11,997 nt of DNA from Oscillospiraceae bacterium (GCA_017620315.1 JAFZQQ010000073.1:1-11997), one strand, 5' to 3'; positions 1-7,310 are shown, numbered from the stretch's first letter. The notes: generated by a model from the sequence alone, not told the origin. Numbers and translations: made by a program.

Positions 1-311
1 AGCAGGACGATCCTGTCCTTCGCTCCGGCGACGGAGACCTTGTCCTGTCCGGGCATGTAGTAGAGTTCGCCCTCGACCGTGCCGCTGCCGCAGCAGAAGA
101 AGCCCTTGCAGGGGATCTCCCGCCCGTCGGCGAAGACATGCGCCTCCTCGATCTCGCCCATGGGCACCGGGAAGCTTTCGAGATGCGCCTCAACGCCAAG
201 CCCGGCGCAGCGGTCCTTCAGGTATTCCGCCGCGCGCAGCTCCTCCGCCGTGCCGCTACGGTGGACGTAGTCCGTGTCCTTGAAGATCTGCCTGAGTGTT
301 CTGGTGTTCAT
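1..311 (-). CDS. Probable M28-family zinc peptidase, N-terminal fragment
   Basis: The first 103 residues are present; the gene continues beyond the left edge. It starts at ATG 311 (MNTRTLRQIF), with an AAAGGAAG ribosome binding site about 8 nt upstream. No signal peptide or membrane helix is visible, so a cytoplasmic enzyme is likely. The segment with GTAEELRAAEYLKDRC followed by GLGVEAHLESFPVP resembles the start of M28 aminopeptidases, where a helix of the type 'G-S/T-x-x-E-x-x-A-A-x-Y-L' precedes the strand leading into a PA-like insert; the following FFCCGSGTVEGELYYMPGQD would be the PA-type insert. The zinc ligands lie outside the window, so the family is inferred from the N-terminus only. 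It follows the PLP enzyme by 66 bp on the same strand and is probably the third gene of that operon. Confidence 0.65.
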   Translation of the reverse strand, partial: MNTRTLRQIFKDTDYVHRSGTAEELRAAEYLKDRCAGLGVEAHLESFPVPMGEIEEAHVFADGREIPCKGFFCCGSGTVEGELYYMPGQDKVSVAGAKDRIVL

Positions 312-331
312 TGTGTGTTCTTCCTTTCGTT

Positions 332-362
332 GCGCGCCGCTGCGCTCTTTCGCAGCGCGCGC
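332..362 (-). other. GC-rich intergenic hairpin between PLP enzyme and peptidase genes
   Basis: A perfect 7-bp inner stem (338-344 with 351-357, six-base loop) is extended by a 5-bp outer stem after a single bulged base at 337. On the minus strand it is followed by AACGAAAGG, not a U-run, so it is not a classical intrinsic terminator. It lies between the upstream stop and the peptidase ribosome binding site and could tune processing, stability or translation in the operon. Confidence 0.45.
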
Positions 363-377
363 AGATTTGATTTTGTA

Positions 378-1589
378 TCAGGTGTTGAATACATACCTGT
401 CCATGCGCCCGAACGCCTCCCGCACGCGGCTGAGCGGCAGCGCCAGATTCAGCCGCAGATGCGTAGCGCCGTGGAACTTGCTGCCGTCCTGCCACGCAAC
501 GCCAACGTCCCATCCGGCTTTTTCAAGCTGCTCAAGCGTCTTGCCGTGTTTTTCCAGCCATCCGGCGCAGTCGGGGAACAGCATGTACGTCCCCTCGGGC
601 TTTGCGGCGTCCACGCCCTCGAAATGCGAGCGGATATAGTCACAGGCAAAGTTGACGTTGCCGGAGATCGTCTCACACAGCTCGTCCGCCCACTGCTGCC
701 CCTCCGGGGAGTAGGCGCCGATGAGCGCGTGCATGGAAAGAACGTTCATCGCGTTATAATGCGAGAGAGAGGCCTCGCGGTCGACACGGTCGCGTATGCG
801 GGCGTTGTAGATGATGTGATAGCTGCCGACAAGCCCCGCGAGGTTGAAGGTCTTCGACGGTGCGTAGAGCGCGACGGTGCGCTGCCGTGCGTCCTCGCTG
901 ACGGACTGCGTGGGCGTGTGTTTGCTGCCGTTGAGAAGTATGTCCGACCAGATCTCGTCCGATATCACATAGACGTCGTATTTGCGGAAGAGCTCCATTG
1001 CCCGTTCGACCTCCCAGCGCTCCCAAACGCGGCCGCAGGGATTGTGGGGCGAGCAGAAAATCGCGGCGTGTATTCTGTGCTCGGAGAGCTTTTTCTCCAT
1101 GTCGTCAAAGTCCATCCGCCACACGCCGTTCCCGTCCCTCGAAAGCGGGCTGTGGACGATGTGATAGCCGTTGCCCTCGAGGCTGACGGTGAACCCGATG
1201 TAGGTCGGGCTGTGCAGCAGGACGCTGTCGCCCTTTGAGCAAAGGACGTTCAGCGCGGTGATCACACCGCCGAGCACACCGTTTTCGTGACCGATATGCT
1301 CCCGCGACAGGCCGGCGGCGTGATTTCGCGTCTCCTGCCAGCGGATGATGGAATCGTAATATTCGTCGCGCGGGGCAAAGTAGCCGAAGGAGGGGTGCCT
1401 GGCGCGCTCGATGACCGCCTTTGTGATCGAAGGGCAGACCGGGAAGTTCTGGTCGGCGACCCACATGGGTATCACGTCAAAGCCGTCCTTCGGCTTGTCC
1501 GGCGAAAAGCCCGGGATCGTGCCCAGACCGTCCACCGCAAGCGCGTCCCGCCCGGAGCGGTCAAGAATGCTTGTAAAGTCGTATTTCAT
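378..1589 (-). CDS. MalY/PatB-type PLP-dependent C-S lyase/aminotransferase
   Basis: A 403-residue fold-type I PLP enzyme, full length for the MalY/PatB family (cystathionine beta-lyase-like, about 390 residues). Visible landmarks are the early segment FDVIPMWVADQNFP (37-50), SFGYF (67-71), the CSPHNPCGRVW motif with Asn183, DEIWSD with Asp211 contacting the pyridine nitrogen, the cofactor lysine Lys246 in APSKTFNLAG, and Arg379 in HLRLNLALP for the substrate carboxylate. Members typically cleave the C-S bond of cystathionine or cysteine to thiol, pyruvate and ammonia; some act as transaminases. It starts at ATG 1589 with GAGG 7 nt upstream and lies 29 bp after the HAD-dehydratase-HAD gene with no promoter between, so the two are likely co-transcribed. 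That neighbour makes an aromatic transaminase role (phenylpyruvate to phenylalanine) imaginable, but the motifs favour the C-S lyase family and the neighbour appears exported. Confidence 0.9.
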   Translation of the reverse strand: MKYDFTSILDRSGRDALAVDGLGTIPGFSPDKPKDGFDVIPMWVADQNFPVCPSITKAVIERARHPSFGYFAPRDEYYDSIIRWQETRNHAAGLSREHIGHENGVLGGVITALNVLCSKGDSVLLHSPTYIGFTVSLEGNGYHIVHSPLSRDGNGVWRMDFDDMEKKLSEHRIHAAIFCSPHNPCGRVWERWEVERAMELFRKYDVYVISDEIWSDILLNGSKHTPTQSVSEDARQRTVALYAPSKTFNLAGLVGSYHIIYNARIRDRVDREASLSHYNAMNVLSMHALIGAYSPEGQQWADELCETISGNVNFACDYIRSHFEGVDAAKPEGTYMLFPDCAGWLEKHGKTLEQLEKAGWDVGVAWQDGSKFHGATHLRLNLALPLSRVREAFGRMDRYVFNT

Positions 1590-1618
1590 GTTTTTTCCTC
1601 ACTTTGCGCGCCGCTGTT

Positions 1619-4522
1619 TTAAGCCGCGGCGTCCGCGTCTTCGACCTCGGCCTCGACCGATATGCCGTCGGAATAGATCGTTTCAAACTCGTTTTTCATG
1701 GACACGGTATAGAAGCCCCAGGCTTCGCACTCGGCGCGGAAGGCTTCCGCGACCTCCGCGTCGCCGTAGTCGCGCTCCGTGTCGTCGCACAGCAGCATAT
1801 ATGCCCTGCCGCCGTGCTGCAGCGCATATTCGCCCATGGCGAAATCACCCGAGCTGTTTCCGAACACCAGAACGGGAGCCATGCCGATCTCGTCGACGAT
1901 GCTGACTACCTTGTTCATTTTGAGGTTCTTGAAATCCAGATTACCCCCAAGCAGCACCTGATCCTCCGACGTATAATCGTAGCTGCGCCCCTCGGTATCG
2001 CCCTGCCCGGTCGCGGTGAGCGAGAAGGTGCTGCCGATGACCTGATACGGCGGTATCCACTCGCCCAGCCTGTCCGCGACCAGCTCGCGCAGGAAGTTGC
2101 GCTCGGTGCCGCTGCAAATGAACACCCGGAAGCCATGCTCGGAGAGATACCGCACAAGCTCTGCCATCGGCTCATAAAATCTGTCGCCGTAGGTCATGCC
2201 CTCAAAGCCGGGTACGGGCGTTTTCAGAAACTCCCGCACATAGGCACGGTATTCCTCGACGGTGAAGCCCGCGAAGGCCTCCGCCGCCATCTGTGCGGTC
2301 GAGCGCGGAGACTTCGGCAGCGGCTCGTGATTCAGTATCGCAGCCTCAAGAGCCTTTGCGAACTCCACGTCCTCCGCGACGCCCTCGCCCGCGGTATCAT
2401 CGTGCAGCAGCCGATAGATCAGCATGCACTGGTCGGAATAGGTCGGATACCGCTCGCCGATCAGCGTGCCGTCGGAGTCGAAGAGCACGATGCGCTCCTC
2501 GGGCGGGATATAGTCCGGAGAGCTCTCGTCGGTGACGGCCTCCACAAACTCGACGATGGACGCCATGGCGGGAGAATCCGCACACCAGCCGGGTATGCGC
2601 TCGATGCTCGCGTCTAAGGTGTTGAAGCGTCCGGCAAGCCGCACGCCCTCAAGCGCGCAGACCGCGTCGGCGTCTTCGGTTGTGACGCCGGCGGGATCCT
2701 CCGCCTCGATAACATAGTTATATACGCCGAGTCTGCTGCCCTCGGGGCGGTCGTGAAGGGTCACGAGCTCAAGCCCCGCGCCGTCAAGCGCGGCAAGGAC
2801 GCTGCCGAGCTGCCGCCCCTCGCAGGTCGCGACAAACACCGCGCGCGTCAGCTCCTCTTCCTCGGGGATGCTGTCTGAGAGGACATAGAAACGCGTCTGA
2901 TTGGAATCGGATATCTGGACGTTTTCAGCCAGCACCTCGAGGCCGTAAAGCTCCGCAGCTCCGGGCGCGGCGACGGCTGCGACGGACTTGTCGCCCGCCG
3001 CGGCGACATAGCTTGCCGCGGCGGCAGTGCTTGCCATCTCCTCCGCGGCTGCGTCGGGAAGGTATTCAGAGCGCCACTGCTCGCTTTGCACAAGCCCCTG
3101 GGCGTGAGAACAGACGGTCTTGACGTCCGAGAGCGTCGCGCCGGGCACGCCCATCAGCGTCTGGCTTATGGGCAGCTCGATCTCACCCACAACGTATGTA
3201 TCCTCCGCGGCGATCAGCGCGTCGACATAGTCCGCAACGGCGCCGCCGAGAGAGTTCTCCTGCGGAATAACGGCGAAATCGGCGCTGTGCGTCTGCACGT
3301 CACGAATGACGTCATATACGGTGTCTCTCGGGGTCAGCACGCCGTCCTCGCCGAACCACGCGAGCGCGGCCTGCTCGGTATAGGTGCCCTCCGGTCCGAG
3401 GAAGCTGACGCGCGCGGCGTCCGCCGCGAGCTCCGGCTCGCTGCCCGGCTTATGCGCGCCCTCGGGATAAAGGGAAGCGAATTCGTCTTTCATGGACACG
3501 GTATAAAAGCCGTTGGCGTCGCACTGCTCCTTAAACGCCGCCGCGGCCTCGGGATCGCCGTAATCGCGCTCGGTATCGTCGCACAACAGCATATAAGCCC
3601 TGCCGCCGTACTTGACGTTCTGAAGCGTATAGGTCGCCATGGAAAAGTCACCGGTGGAATTGCCGAAGGTGAGCACGGGCTTTTTGCCGATCTCGCGCTG
3701 TATCGCCGTCGCCTTGTTCGTTTTCTGGTTCTTTATGAACAGGCTGCCGCCGATTACAAGCTCGTCGTCTTTTTCGAGCTCGTAGAACATGCTCTCCGCG
3801 TCCTCGTCGCCGGAAGCGACGTACAGAAGGTCTGTGCCGATCACGCGGTCGGAGGGGATGTATTCGTCCAGAACGCCTTCCGTCATAACGCGCACTGCGT
3901 CGCGGTAGGTCGCGCTGACGATGTAGATCGAATAGTCGTTTTCATAAAGATACTTTACAAGGGAGACCATCGGCCGGAAATACGCCTCGCCGTAGGTCAT
4001 GCCCTCAAAGCCCCACACGGGCAGCTCCTTGAAGCGGCGTACGATCTCTGCGTATTCGTCCGGAGTAAGTCCCTCATAGAGCTTCGGACCGAGCTCGCGC
4101 TCTTTGGCGTCGAAATCCTCGATTGGCACGCCGTTGAGCACCTTGTCCTCCCACGCGCGGGCGAACTCCCTGAGCTCCTCGGGCGCGTCATAGCTCTCGT
4201 CGTACAGCGCGCGCTGAATGAAAAGCCAGTCGTTGAAATAAGTCGGGAAGCGCTCGCCGTACAGCGTTCCGTCCATGTCGAAAACGGCGACTCTGTCCGC
4301 CTTTGGAATAAAGCCGTCGGAGTTCTCGTCTACCGAGCTTGTGACAAACTCAACAATGGACTGCAGGGCCGGCGAATCCGCGGCCCAGTTATCAATGGCG
4401 CTTTGCTCCGCTTCGGGTGCGGAGCCTGCGGATTGCCCCGCGCTCTTCGCCTGAGCAAAAGGCGCAATAAGCAAAGACAAGCACATCAGGCATAACAGGA
4501 TACGTTTTCTCGTGGATTTCAT
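1619..4522 (-). CDS. Exported HAD phosphatase - prephenate dehydratase (ACT) - HAD phosphatase fusion
   Basis: A 967-residue protein if started at ATG 4522, where GGGAGG sits 8 nt upstream; a farther in-frame ATG at 4567 lies inside the promoter and is rejected. Residues 1-25 form a signal peptide (basic KSTRKR, hydrophobic core, likely cut after AQA25). HAD domain 1 (about 46-355) has DMDGT nucleophile/acid Asp82 and Asp84, Ser203 in IVSAT, Lys264 or Lys267, and GNSTGD ending at Asp292. Residues 372-555 are a prephenate dehydratase domain: GPEGTYTEQAA, QENSLGG (Asn423), SHAQGLVQ (Ser472, Gln479) and NQTRF (Thr543). An ACT-like domain follows (about 558-625). HAD domain 2 (about 645-954) has DSDGT Asp682/Asp684, Ser804, Lys865 and GNSSGD Asp893. 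Both HAD domains keep all motifs and share an identical 18-residue block, so they arose by duplication. The dehydratase normally makes phenylpyruvate from prephenate in the cytoplasm; export and this domain order are odd. The phosphatase substrate is unknown; secreted phosphorylcholine phosphatases are distant HAD analogues. Confidence 0.85.
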   Translation of the reverse strand: MKSTRKRILLCLMCLSLLIAPFAQAKSAGQSAGSAPEAEQSAIDNWAADSPALQSIVEFVTSSVDENSDGFIPKADRVAVFDMDGTLYGERFPTYFNDWLFIQRALYDESYDAPEELREFARAWEDKVLNGVPIEDFDAKERELGPKLYEGLTPDEYAEIVRRFKELPVWGFEGMTYGEAYFRPMVSLVKYLYENDYSIYIVSATYRDAVRVMTEGVLDEYIPSDRVIGTDLLYVASGDEDAESMFYELEKDDELVIGGSLFIKNQKTNKATAIQREIGKKPVLTFGNSTGDFSMATYTLQNVKYGGRAYMLLCDDTERDYGDPEAAAAFKEQCDANGFYTVSMKDEFASLYPEGAHKPGSEPELAADAARVSFLGPEGTYTEQAALAWFGEDGVLTPRDTVYDVIRDVQTHSADFAVIPQENSLGGAVADYVDALIAAEDTYVVGEIELPISQTLMGVPGATLSDVKTVCSHAQGLVQSEQWRSEYLPDAAAEEMASTAAAASYVAAAGDKSVAAVAAPGAAELYGLEVLAENVQISDSNQTRFYVLSDSIPEEEELTRAVFVATCEGRQLGSVLAALDGAGLELVTLHDRPEGSRLGVYNYVIEAEDPAGVTTEDADAVCALEGVRLAGRFNTLDASIERIPGWCADSPAMASIVEFVEAVTDESSPDYIPPEERIVLFDSDGTLIGERYPTYSDQCMLIYRLLHDDTAGEGVAEDVEFAKALEAAILNHEPLPKSPRSTAQMAAEAFAGFTVEEYRAYVREFLKTPVPGFEGMTYGDRFYEPMAELVRYLSEHGFRVFICSGTERNFLRELVADRLGEWIPPYQVIGSTFSLTATGQGDTEGRSYDYTSEDQVLLGGNLDFKNLKMNKVVSIVDEIGMAPVLVFGNSSGDFAMGEYALQHGGRAYMLLCDDTERDYGDAEVAEAFRAECEAWGFYTVSMKNEFETIYSDGISVEAEVEDADAAA
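1661..2590 (-). repeat. Intragenic repeat copy 2 (second HAD domain)
   Basis: This stretch encodes the second HAD domain and matches 3458-4387 at protein level throughout and at DNA level in patches. Compare the minus-strand codons around 1755-1815 and 3555-3610, which encode the identical block GGRAYMLLCDDTERDYGD. Further paired blocks are ADSPAMASIVEFV/ADSPALQSIVEFV, GFEGMTYG in both, and GFYTVSMKNEF/GFYTVSMKDEF. The copies have diverged elsewhere, so this is an old in-gene duplication, not a sequence artefact. Confidence 0.8.
3458..4387 (-). repeat. Intragenic repeat copy 1 (first HAD domain)
   Basis: This is the first HAD-domain copy in the same gene and the partner of 1661-2590. The prephenate dehydratase and ACT coding segment (about 2648-3409) lies between the copies with only short linkers. 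The layout therefore suggests either insertion of a dehydratase gene between tandem HAD copies, or fusion followed by duplication of the HAD module to the other end. Confidence 0.8.
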
Positions 4523-4555
4523 GGATGGATCCTCCCTTTCGCCAAAATTATGTAA

Positions 4556-4584
4556 ATTATAACACATCGCAACGCAGTTTCCAA
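4556..4584 (-). promoter_or_regulatory. Sigma-A-type promoter of the HAD-dehydratase-HAD operon
   Basis: On the minus strand TTGGAA (4584-4579) is separated by 17 bp from a perfect TATAAT (4561-4556), which is preceded by TGT giving an extended -10. The expected transcription start, near 4549, lies about 27 nt before the ATG at 4522. This supports 4522 as the translation start and excludes the ATG at 4567. Confidence 0.8.
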
Positions 4585-4617
4585 TACCTGACGTCTATTT
4601 TCGCTTCACGGCGGCTC

Positions 4618-4659
4618 AAAAAAATCACTGCCACGCGCAAATTGCATGGCAGTGATTTT
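4618..4659 (-). terminator. Rho-independent terminator of the GGDEF gene
   Basis: A perfect 13-bp inverted repeat (4621-4633 with 4647-4659, 13-nt loop) starts 17 nt after the stop codon of the GGDEF gene. On the minus strand the stem runs into seven U residues (4624-4618). It insulates the c-di-GMP gene from the operon promoter only about 35 bp further on. Confidence 0.9.
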
Positions 4660-4675
4660 AAAATGATTGGCGAGG

Positions 4676-7123
4676 TCATTCGTCCGGCTTTTCCTTAACC
4701 GGTTTGCCCTTCAGGATGCACTTGTTCTCGTACATGTTCTCATCGGCGCGCTTAAATACCGGCGCGACGCAGGCGTCGCCGTCGAACCTTGACATACCGC
4801 ATGCAACGACGACCTCGCCGCTGCCGCGAGCCTGCTTGTTATGCTCGTTTACTTTACCGATCAGCGTATCAATGTTTTCGTAATCCCTGCCCTGCGCGAT
4901 GACGGCAAACTCATCGCCGCCGACGCGGAAAACGGGGCTGTGCTTGAATGTTTCGCAGATAAAGCTGCAGGCGCTTTTGATGTACAGATCTCCCGCCTGA
5001 TGCCCTTGGGTGTCGTTTACCTTTTTCAGGTCGTTCACGTCCAGAACGATGATGGCGAAGTCCTGCTGCGCATTTGCCGCGATGCGAAGGTCTATCTGTG
5101 CCTGCACATTTGCGAACGCCAAACGGTTCTTGGCGCCGGTCAGCGCGTCGATCGTCGCCTCGCTTTGCGCCTTGGCGAGACGCTTGGCGTATTCCTCCTC
5201 CTGCTGCACCTGGGAATCGATGTCGTTGAGCCCGACGATCAGGCGCTTTCCGCCCTTTTCCGTGAGCATTGCGGCCTTGAGCTGGACGTAGACCGGCTTT
5301 CTGCGGATCATGATGCGGTAGGTCAGCGAAAAGATGCCTCTGCGCTCGATCTCCGAGAACACGTTCTCGCGAGTGAAAAGCGAGAGGAAGCGCTCGATGT
5401 CGTCCGGATGGGCAATCTTTTTGGTGTTTTCACGGGCGGAGGTGAAAAAGTCCTCACCGTCCTTGGGCACGCCGAAGTCATCGAAGCCCTCCTTCGCGCT
5501 GAATTCGCGATAGCGTCCGCTTTCCGGAACGACGAGGTATATGCAGATATAGTCGCCGGTCAGCGCGCTGATGCGGGAATAGGCGATCTGCTCCTCCTGC
5601 AGGCGCTGCGCCTCACGCTGCTGCTTCACCTGATCGTCGACATTTGTCACGCCGATCACGATGAAGTGGTCATCCTTCATGCGCGAGACCTTCATGGTGA
5701 CATAGACGGGGGCGTTGTCCCGCAGCTCGCGATAGGTGGTGATGAAGGTGTTGTCACGCTCCAGCGTTTCAAGAAGCTTACGCTTGTTCATGGCCTTGAG
5801 AAGAGCGTCGCGGTCGTAGGAATGGATCATTCGCTCGGCGTCCTTCCTCAGCGCTTCAAAGAAGCGCTCGCCGCGCCGGAACTCGATCAACTCGCCGCGA
5901 TCTGCGTCCGTGCGATACTCGATGAAATCATCGGTGTCGACGTCGACGTAGTAAAGGCTTGTGTAGCTGCTTGCCATGGCCCGCGCCATGTGGGAGAACA
6001 TGATGCCCGTGCTCCGCGCCCGTTCATAGGCTTCCCGGGTCGTGGCGTTTTCGCGCTGCACACGCACCAGATCGGTCACATCCTGGCACATGCCGAGAAT
6101 GCACAGCCGCCCGGACATGTCGGTGTATTTGAGCTTGGTGGTCTGGAACTGCCGCTGGTTGCCGACGGCGTCCGGCACGTCCTCGAAGAAGATATAAGGC
6201 TCGTCCATAGACAGCGCCATGCGGTCGTCCTGCACGAAATGCGCCGCCGTTTCGGGGTCAAAAATCTGGGCGTCGGTGAGTCCCGCGACGCCCTCGGGGG
6301 TCTCCTTGTGCGCATATTCCGCAAAGGCCTGGTTGCAGGCAAGGTATACGCCGGTCGTCGCCTCTTTGGCAAAGCTCATTCCGGGCATGTTGTCCAAAAG
6401 CGAGCTGATGGTGTTTTTGAGCTCGGTGATCTTGGCTGCCTCCCTGAGGTCGCGCTTGAATTCCTCCTTTTCATCGCTGACGACGAATGTGTGCAGCAGA
6501 CAGGTGCCCAGCAGATACGCGATACCGTAGAGCGGAAGATACGGGTACCAGAGCTGCACGAACAGAAAAAGCGCCATGATAAACCCGAAAAGCGCCAGCG
6601 CCAGACAGCGGGAGTTTTTCTTCGGTTCGCCGCGCCTGCGGATCATCGTGGAAAGGGCATGACCGGAAATCAGAAGCAGCATCAGTATCTGGCAGACCAG
6701 AAGCACATAGCGGGGGGGAAGCGCGCGGTAAACGCAAGCCTCGTCCACAGTGAACAGGATCGGCGTGAAGATATTTGCGATGGCCAGAACCGTGACGACA
6801 CCCGCCAGCGCCCGCCCGGCATACAGCAGAAAACGGGCGGGTGCGTCCAGATAGGTCACGGTATACTGAGTCCAGCTGAGTATGCCGATCGCCATCACGA
6901 TAAAGTATACGGTGGTGTCGGTGAACAGGGCGAGCGAAAGCTTGCGCGCCTCCAAAATGCCCCAAAGGATATCCGTGACGTAATACAGGAGAACCGCGAA
7001 CAGAAATCGCCGGTACGCCTCCCATACGGGGTGCGACAGCTCGCTGCGGCGCTTGAATATGATATCCTGATTTTCGACCAAAAGGACAAGAAAAGCAAGC
7101 AGTCCGATTGCGGAATAATACAC
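4676..7123 (-). CDS. Membrane-bound PAS-GGDEF diguanylate cyclase
   Basis: An 815-residue protein predicted to make cyclic di-GMP from two GTP at the inner face of the membrane. It starts at GTG 7123, with an AAAGGGGGG ribosome binding site 6 nt upstream. About seven hydrophobic segments fill residues 3-215 (roughly 3-16, 38-57, 72-90, 99-121, 138-160, 173-191, 196-213). PAS domain 1 follows at about 235-352, then two PAS-like segments at about 388-505 and 513-640, each ending in the V/LNDxDxQV-type exit and a short charged coiled coil. The GGDEF domain is 657-805: DALTGAKNRLAF, metal-binding VLDVNDLKKVND and an intact GGDEF signature at 735-739. The RxxD product-inhibition motif expected five residues before GGDEF is FKHS here, so feedback inhibition through that site is not expected. 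The gene is monocistronic between its own promoter and a strong terminator. The ligands of the membrane and PAS sensors cannot be told from sequence. Confidence 0.92.
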   Translation of the reverse strand: MYYSAIGLLAFLVLLVENQDIIFKRRSELSHPVWEAYRRFLFAVLLYYVTDILWGILEARKLSLALFTDTTVYFIVMAIGILSWTQYTVTYLDAPARFLLYAGRALAGVVTVLAIANIFTPILFTVDEACVYRALPPRYVLLVCQILMLLLISGHALSTMIRRRGEPKKNSRCLALALFGFIMALFLFVQLWYPYLPLYGIAYLLGTCLLHTFVVSDEKEEFKRDLREAAKITELKNTISSLLDNMPGMSFAKEATTGVYLACNQAFAEYAHKETPEGVAGLTDAQIFDPETAAHFVQDDRMALSMDEPYIFFEDVPDAVGNQRQFQTTKLKYTDMSGRLCILGMCQDVTDLVRVQRENATTREAYERARSTGIMFSHMARAMASSYTSLYYVDVDTDDFIEYRTDADRGELIEFRRGERFFEALRKDAERMIHSYDRDALLKAMNKRKLLETLERDNTFITTYRELRDNAPVYVTMKVSRMKDDHFIVIGVTNVDDQVKQQREAQRLQEEQIAYSRISALTGDYICIYLVVPESGRYREFSAKEGFDDFGVPKDGEDFFTSARENTKKIAHPDDIERFLSLFTRENVFSEIERRGIFSLTYRIMIRRKPVYVQLKAAMLTEKGGKRLIVGLNDIDSQVQQEEEYAKRLAKAQSEATIDALTGAKNRLAFANVQAQIDLRIAANAQQDFAIIVLDVNDLKKVNDTQGHQAGDLYIKSACSFICETFKHSPVFRVGGDEFAVIAQGRDYENIDTLIGKVNEHNKQARGSGEVVVACGMSRFDGDACVAPVFKRADENMYENKCILKGKPVKEKPDE

Positions 7124-7188
7124 GCCGATCCCCCCTTTGCGGGCCGCGAAAAGAGTGCGCTGGACCCATCCGTGACCGTATAAATTTC

Positions 7189-7207
7189 CATACTATTATA
7201 TAGTATG
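7189..7207. promoter_or_regulatory. Perfect dyad overlapping the -10 box, putative operator
   Basis: CATACTA-N5-TAGTATG is a perfect 7-bp inverted repeat, and its spacer is part of the -10 box of the GGDEF promoter. A repressor dimer bound here would block RNA polymerase. No regulator gene is in the window, and the AT-rich dyad could be fortuitous. Confidence 0.45.
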
Positions 7208-7223
7208 CAACAATATTCCGCAA
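7195..7223 (-). promoter_or_regulatory. Promoter of the GGDEF gene
   Basis: On the minus strand TTGCGG (7223-7218) is followed after 17 bp by a perfect TATAAT (7200-7195). The -35 box is weak (three of six consensus bases), which fits a regulated promoter. It would leave a leader of roughly 65 nt before the GTG start. Confidence 0.6.
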
Positions 7224-7310
7224 AAAGCAACAGCAATTTTGGCGATTTCGGCGTGTTTAACGCAGCTCGTCGACCATCGCGGTCAGCACCGTGCGGGAGG
7301 AAGGCCATGG

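Noticed and set aside
312..377. Intrinsic terminator between the PLP enzyme and the peptidase
   Set aside because: The hairpin at 332-362 is GC-rich but followed by AACGAAAGG on the minus strand, with no U-run.
138..1238. 366-codon open frame on the plus strand opposite the PLP enzyme
   Set aside because: The minus strand carries the PLP lysine and HNP motifs in register; the plus frame has no support.
3086..4495. 469-codon open frame on the plus strand opposite the HAD-dehydratase gene
   Set aside because: Antisense to catalytic HAD and dehydratase motifs, no ribosome binding site and no recognisable product.
4523..4567. N-terminal extension of the HAD-dehydratase-HAD protein by 15 residues from ATG 4567
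   Set aside because: The extension would start upstream of the predicted transcription start, overlaps the -10 box, has no ribosome binding site, and would bury the signal peptide.
4841..7183. 780-codon open frame on the plus strand opposite the GGDEF gene
   Set aside because: It is the antisense shadow of a gene with clear TM, PAS and GGDEF motifs. It lacks a ribosome binding site and recognisable domains; GC-rich wobble bases on the real strand remove antisense stops.
7124..7260. c-di-GMP riboswitch upstream of the GGDEF gene (GGTCACGGATGG noticed)
   Set aside because: Only a short GGUCACG match; the conserved core and the second GEMM stem are absent.
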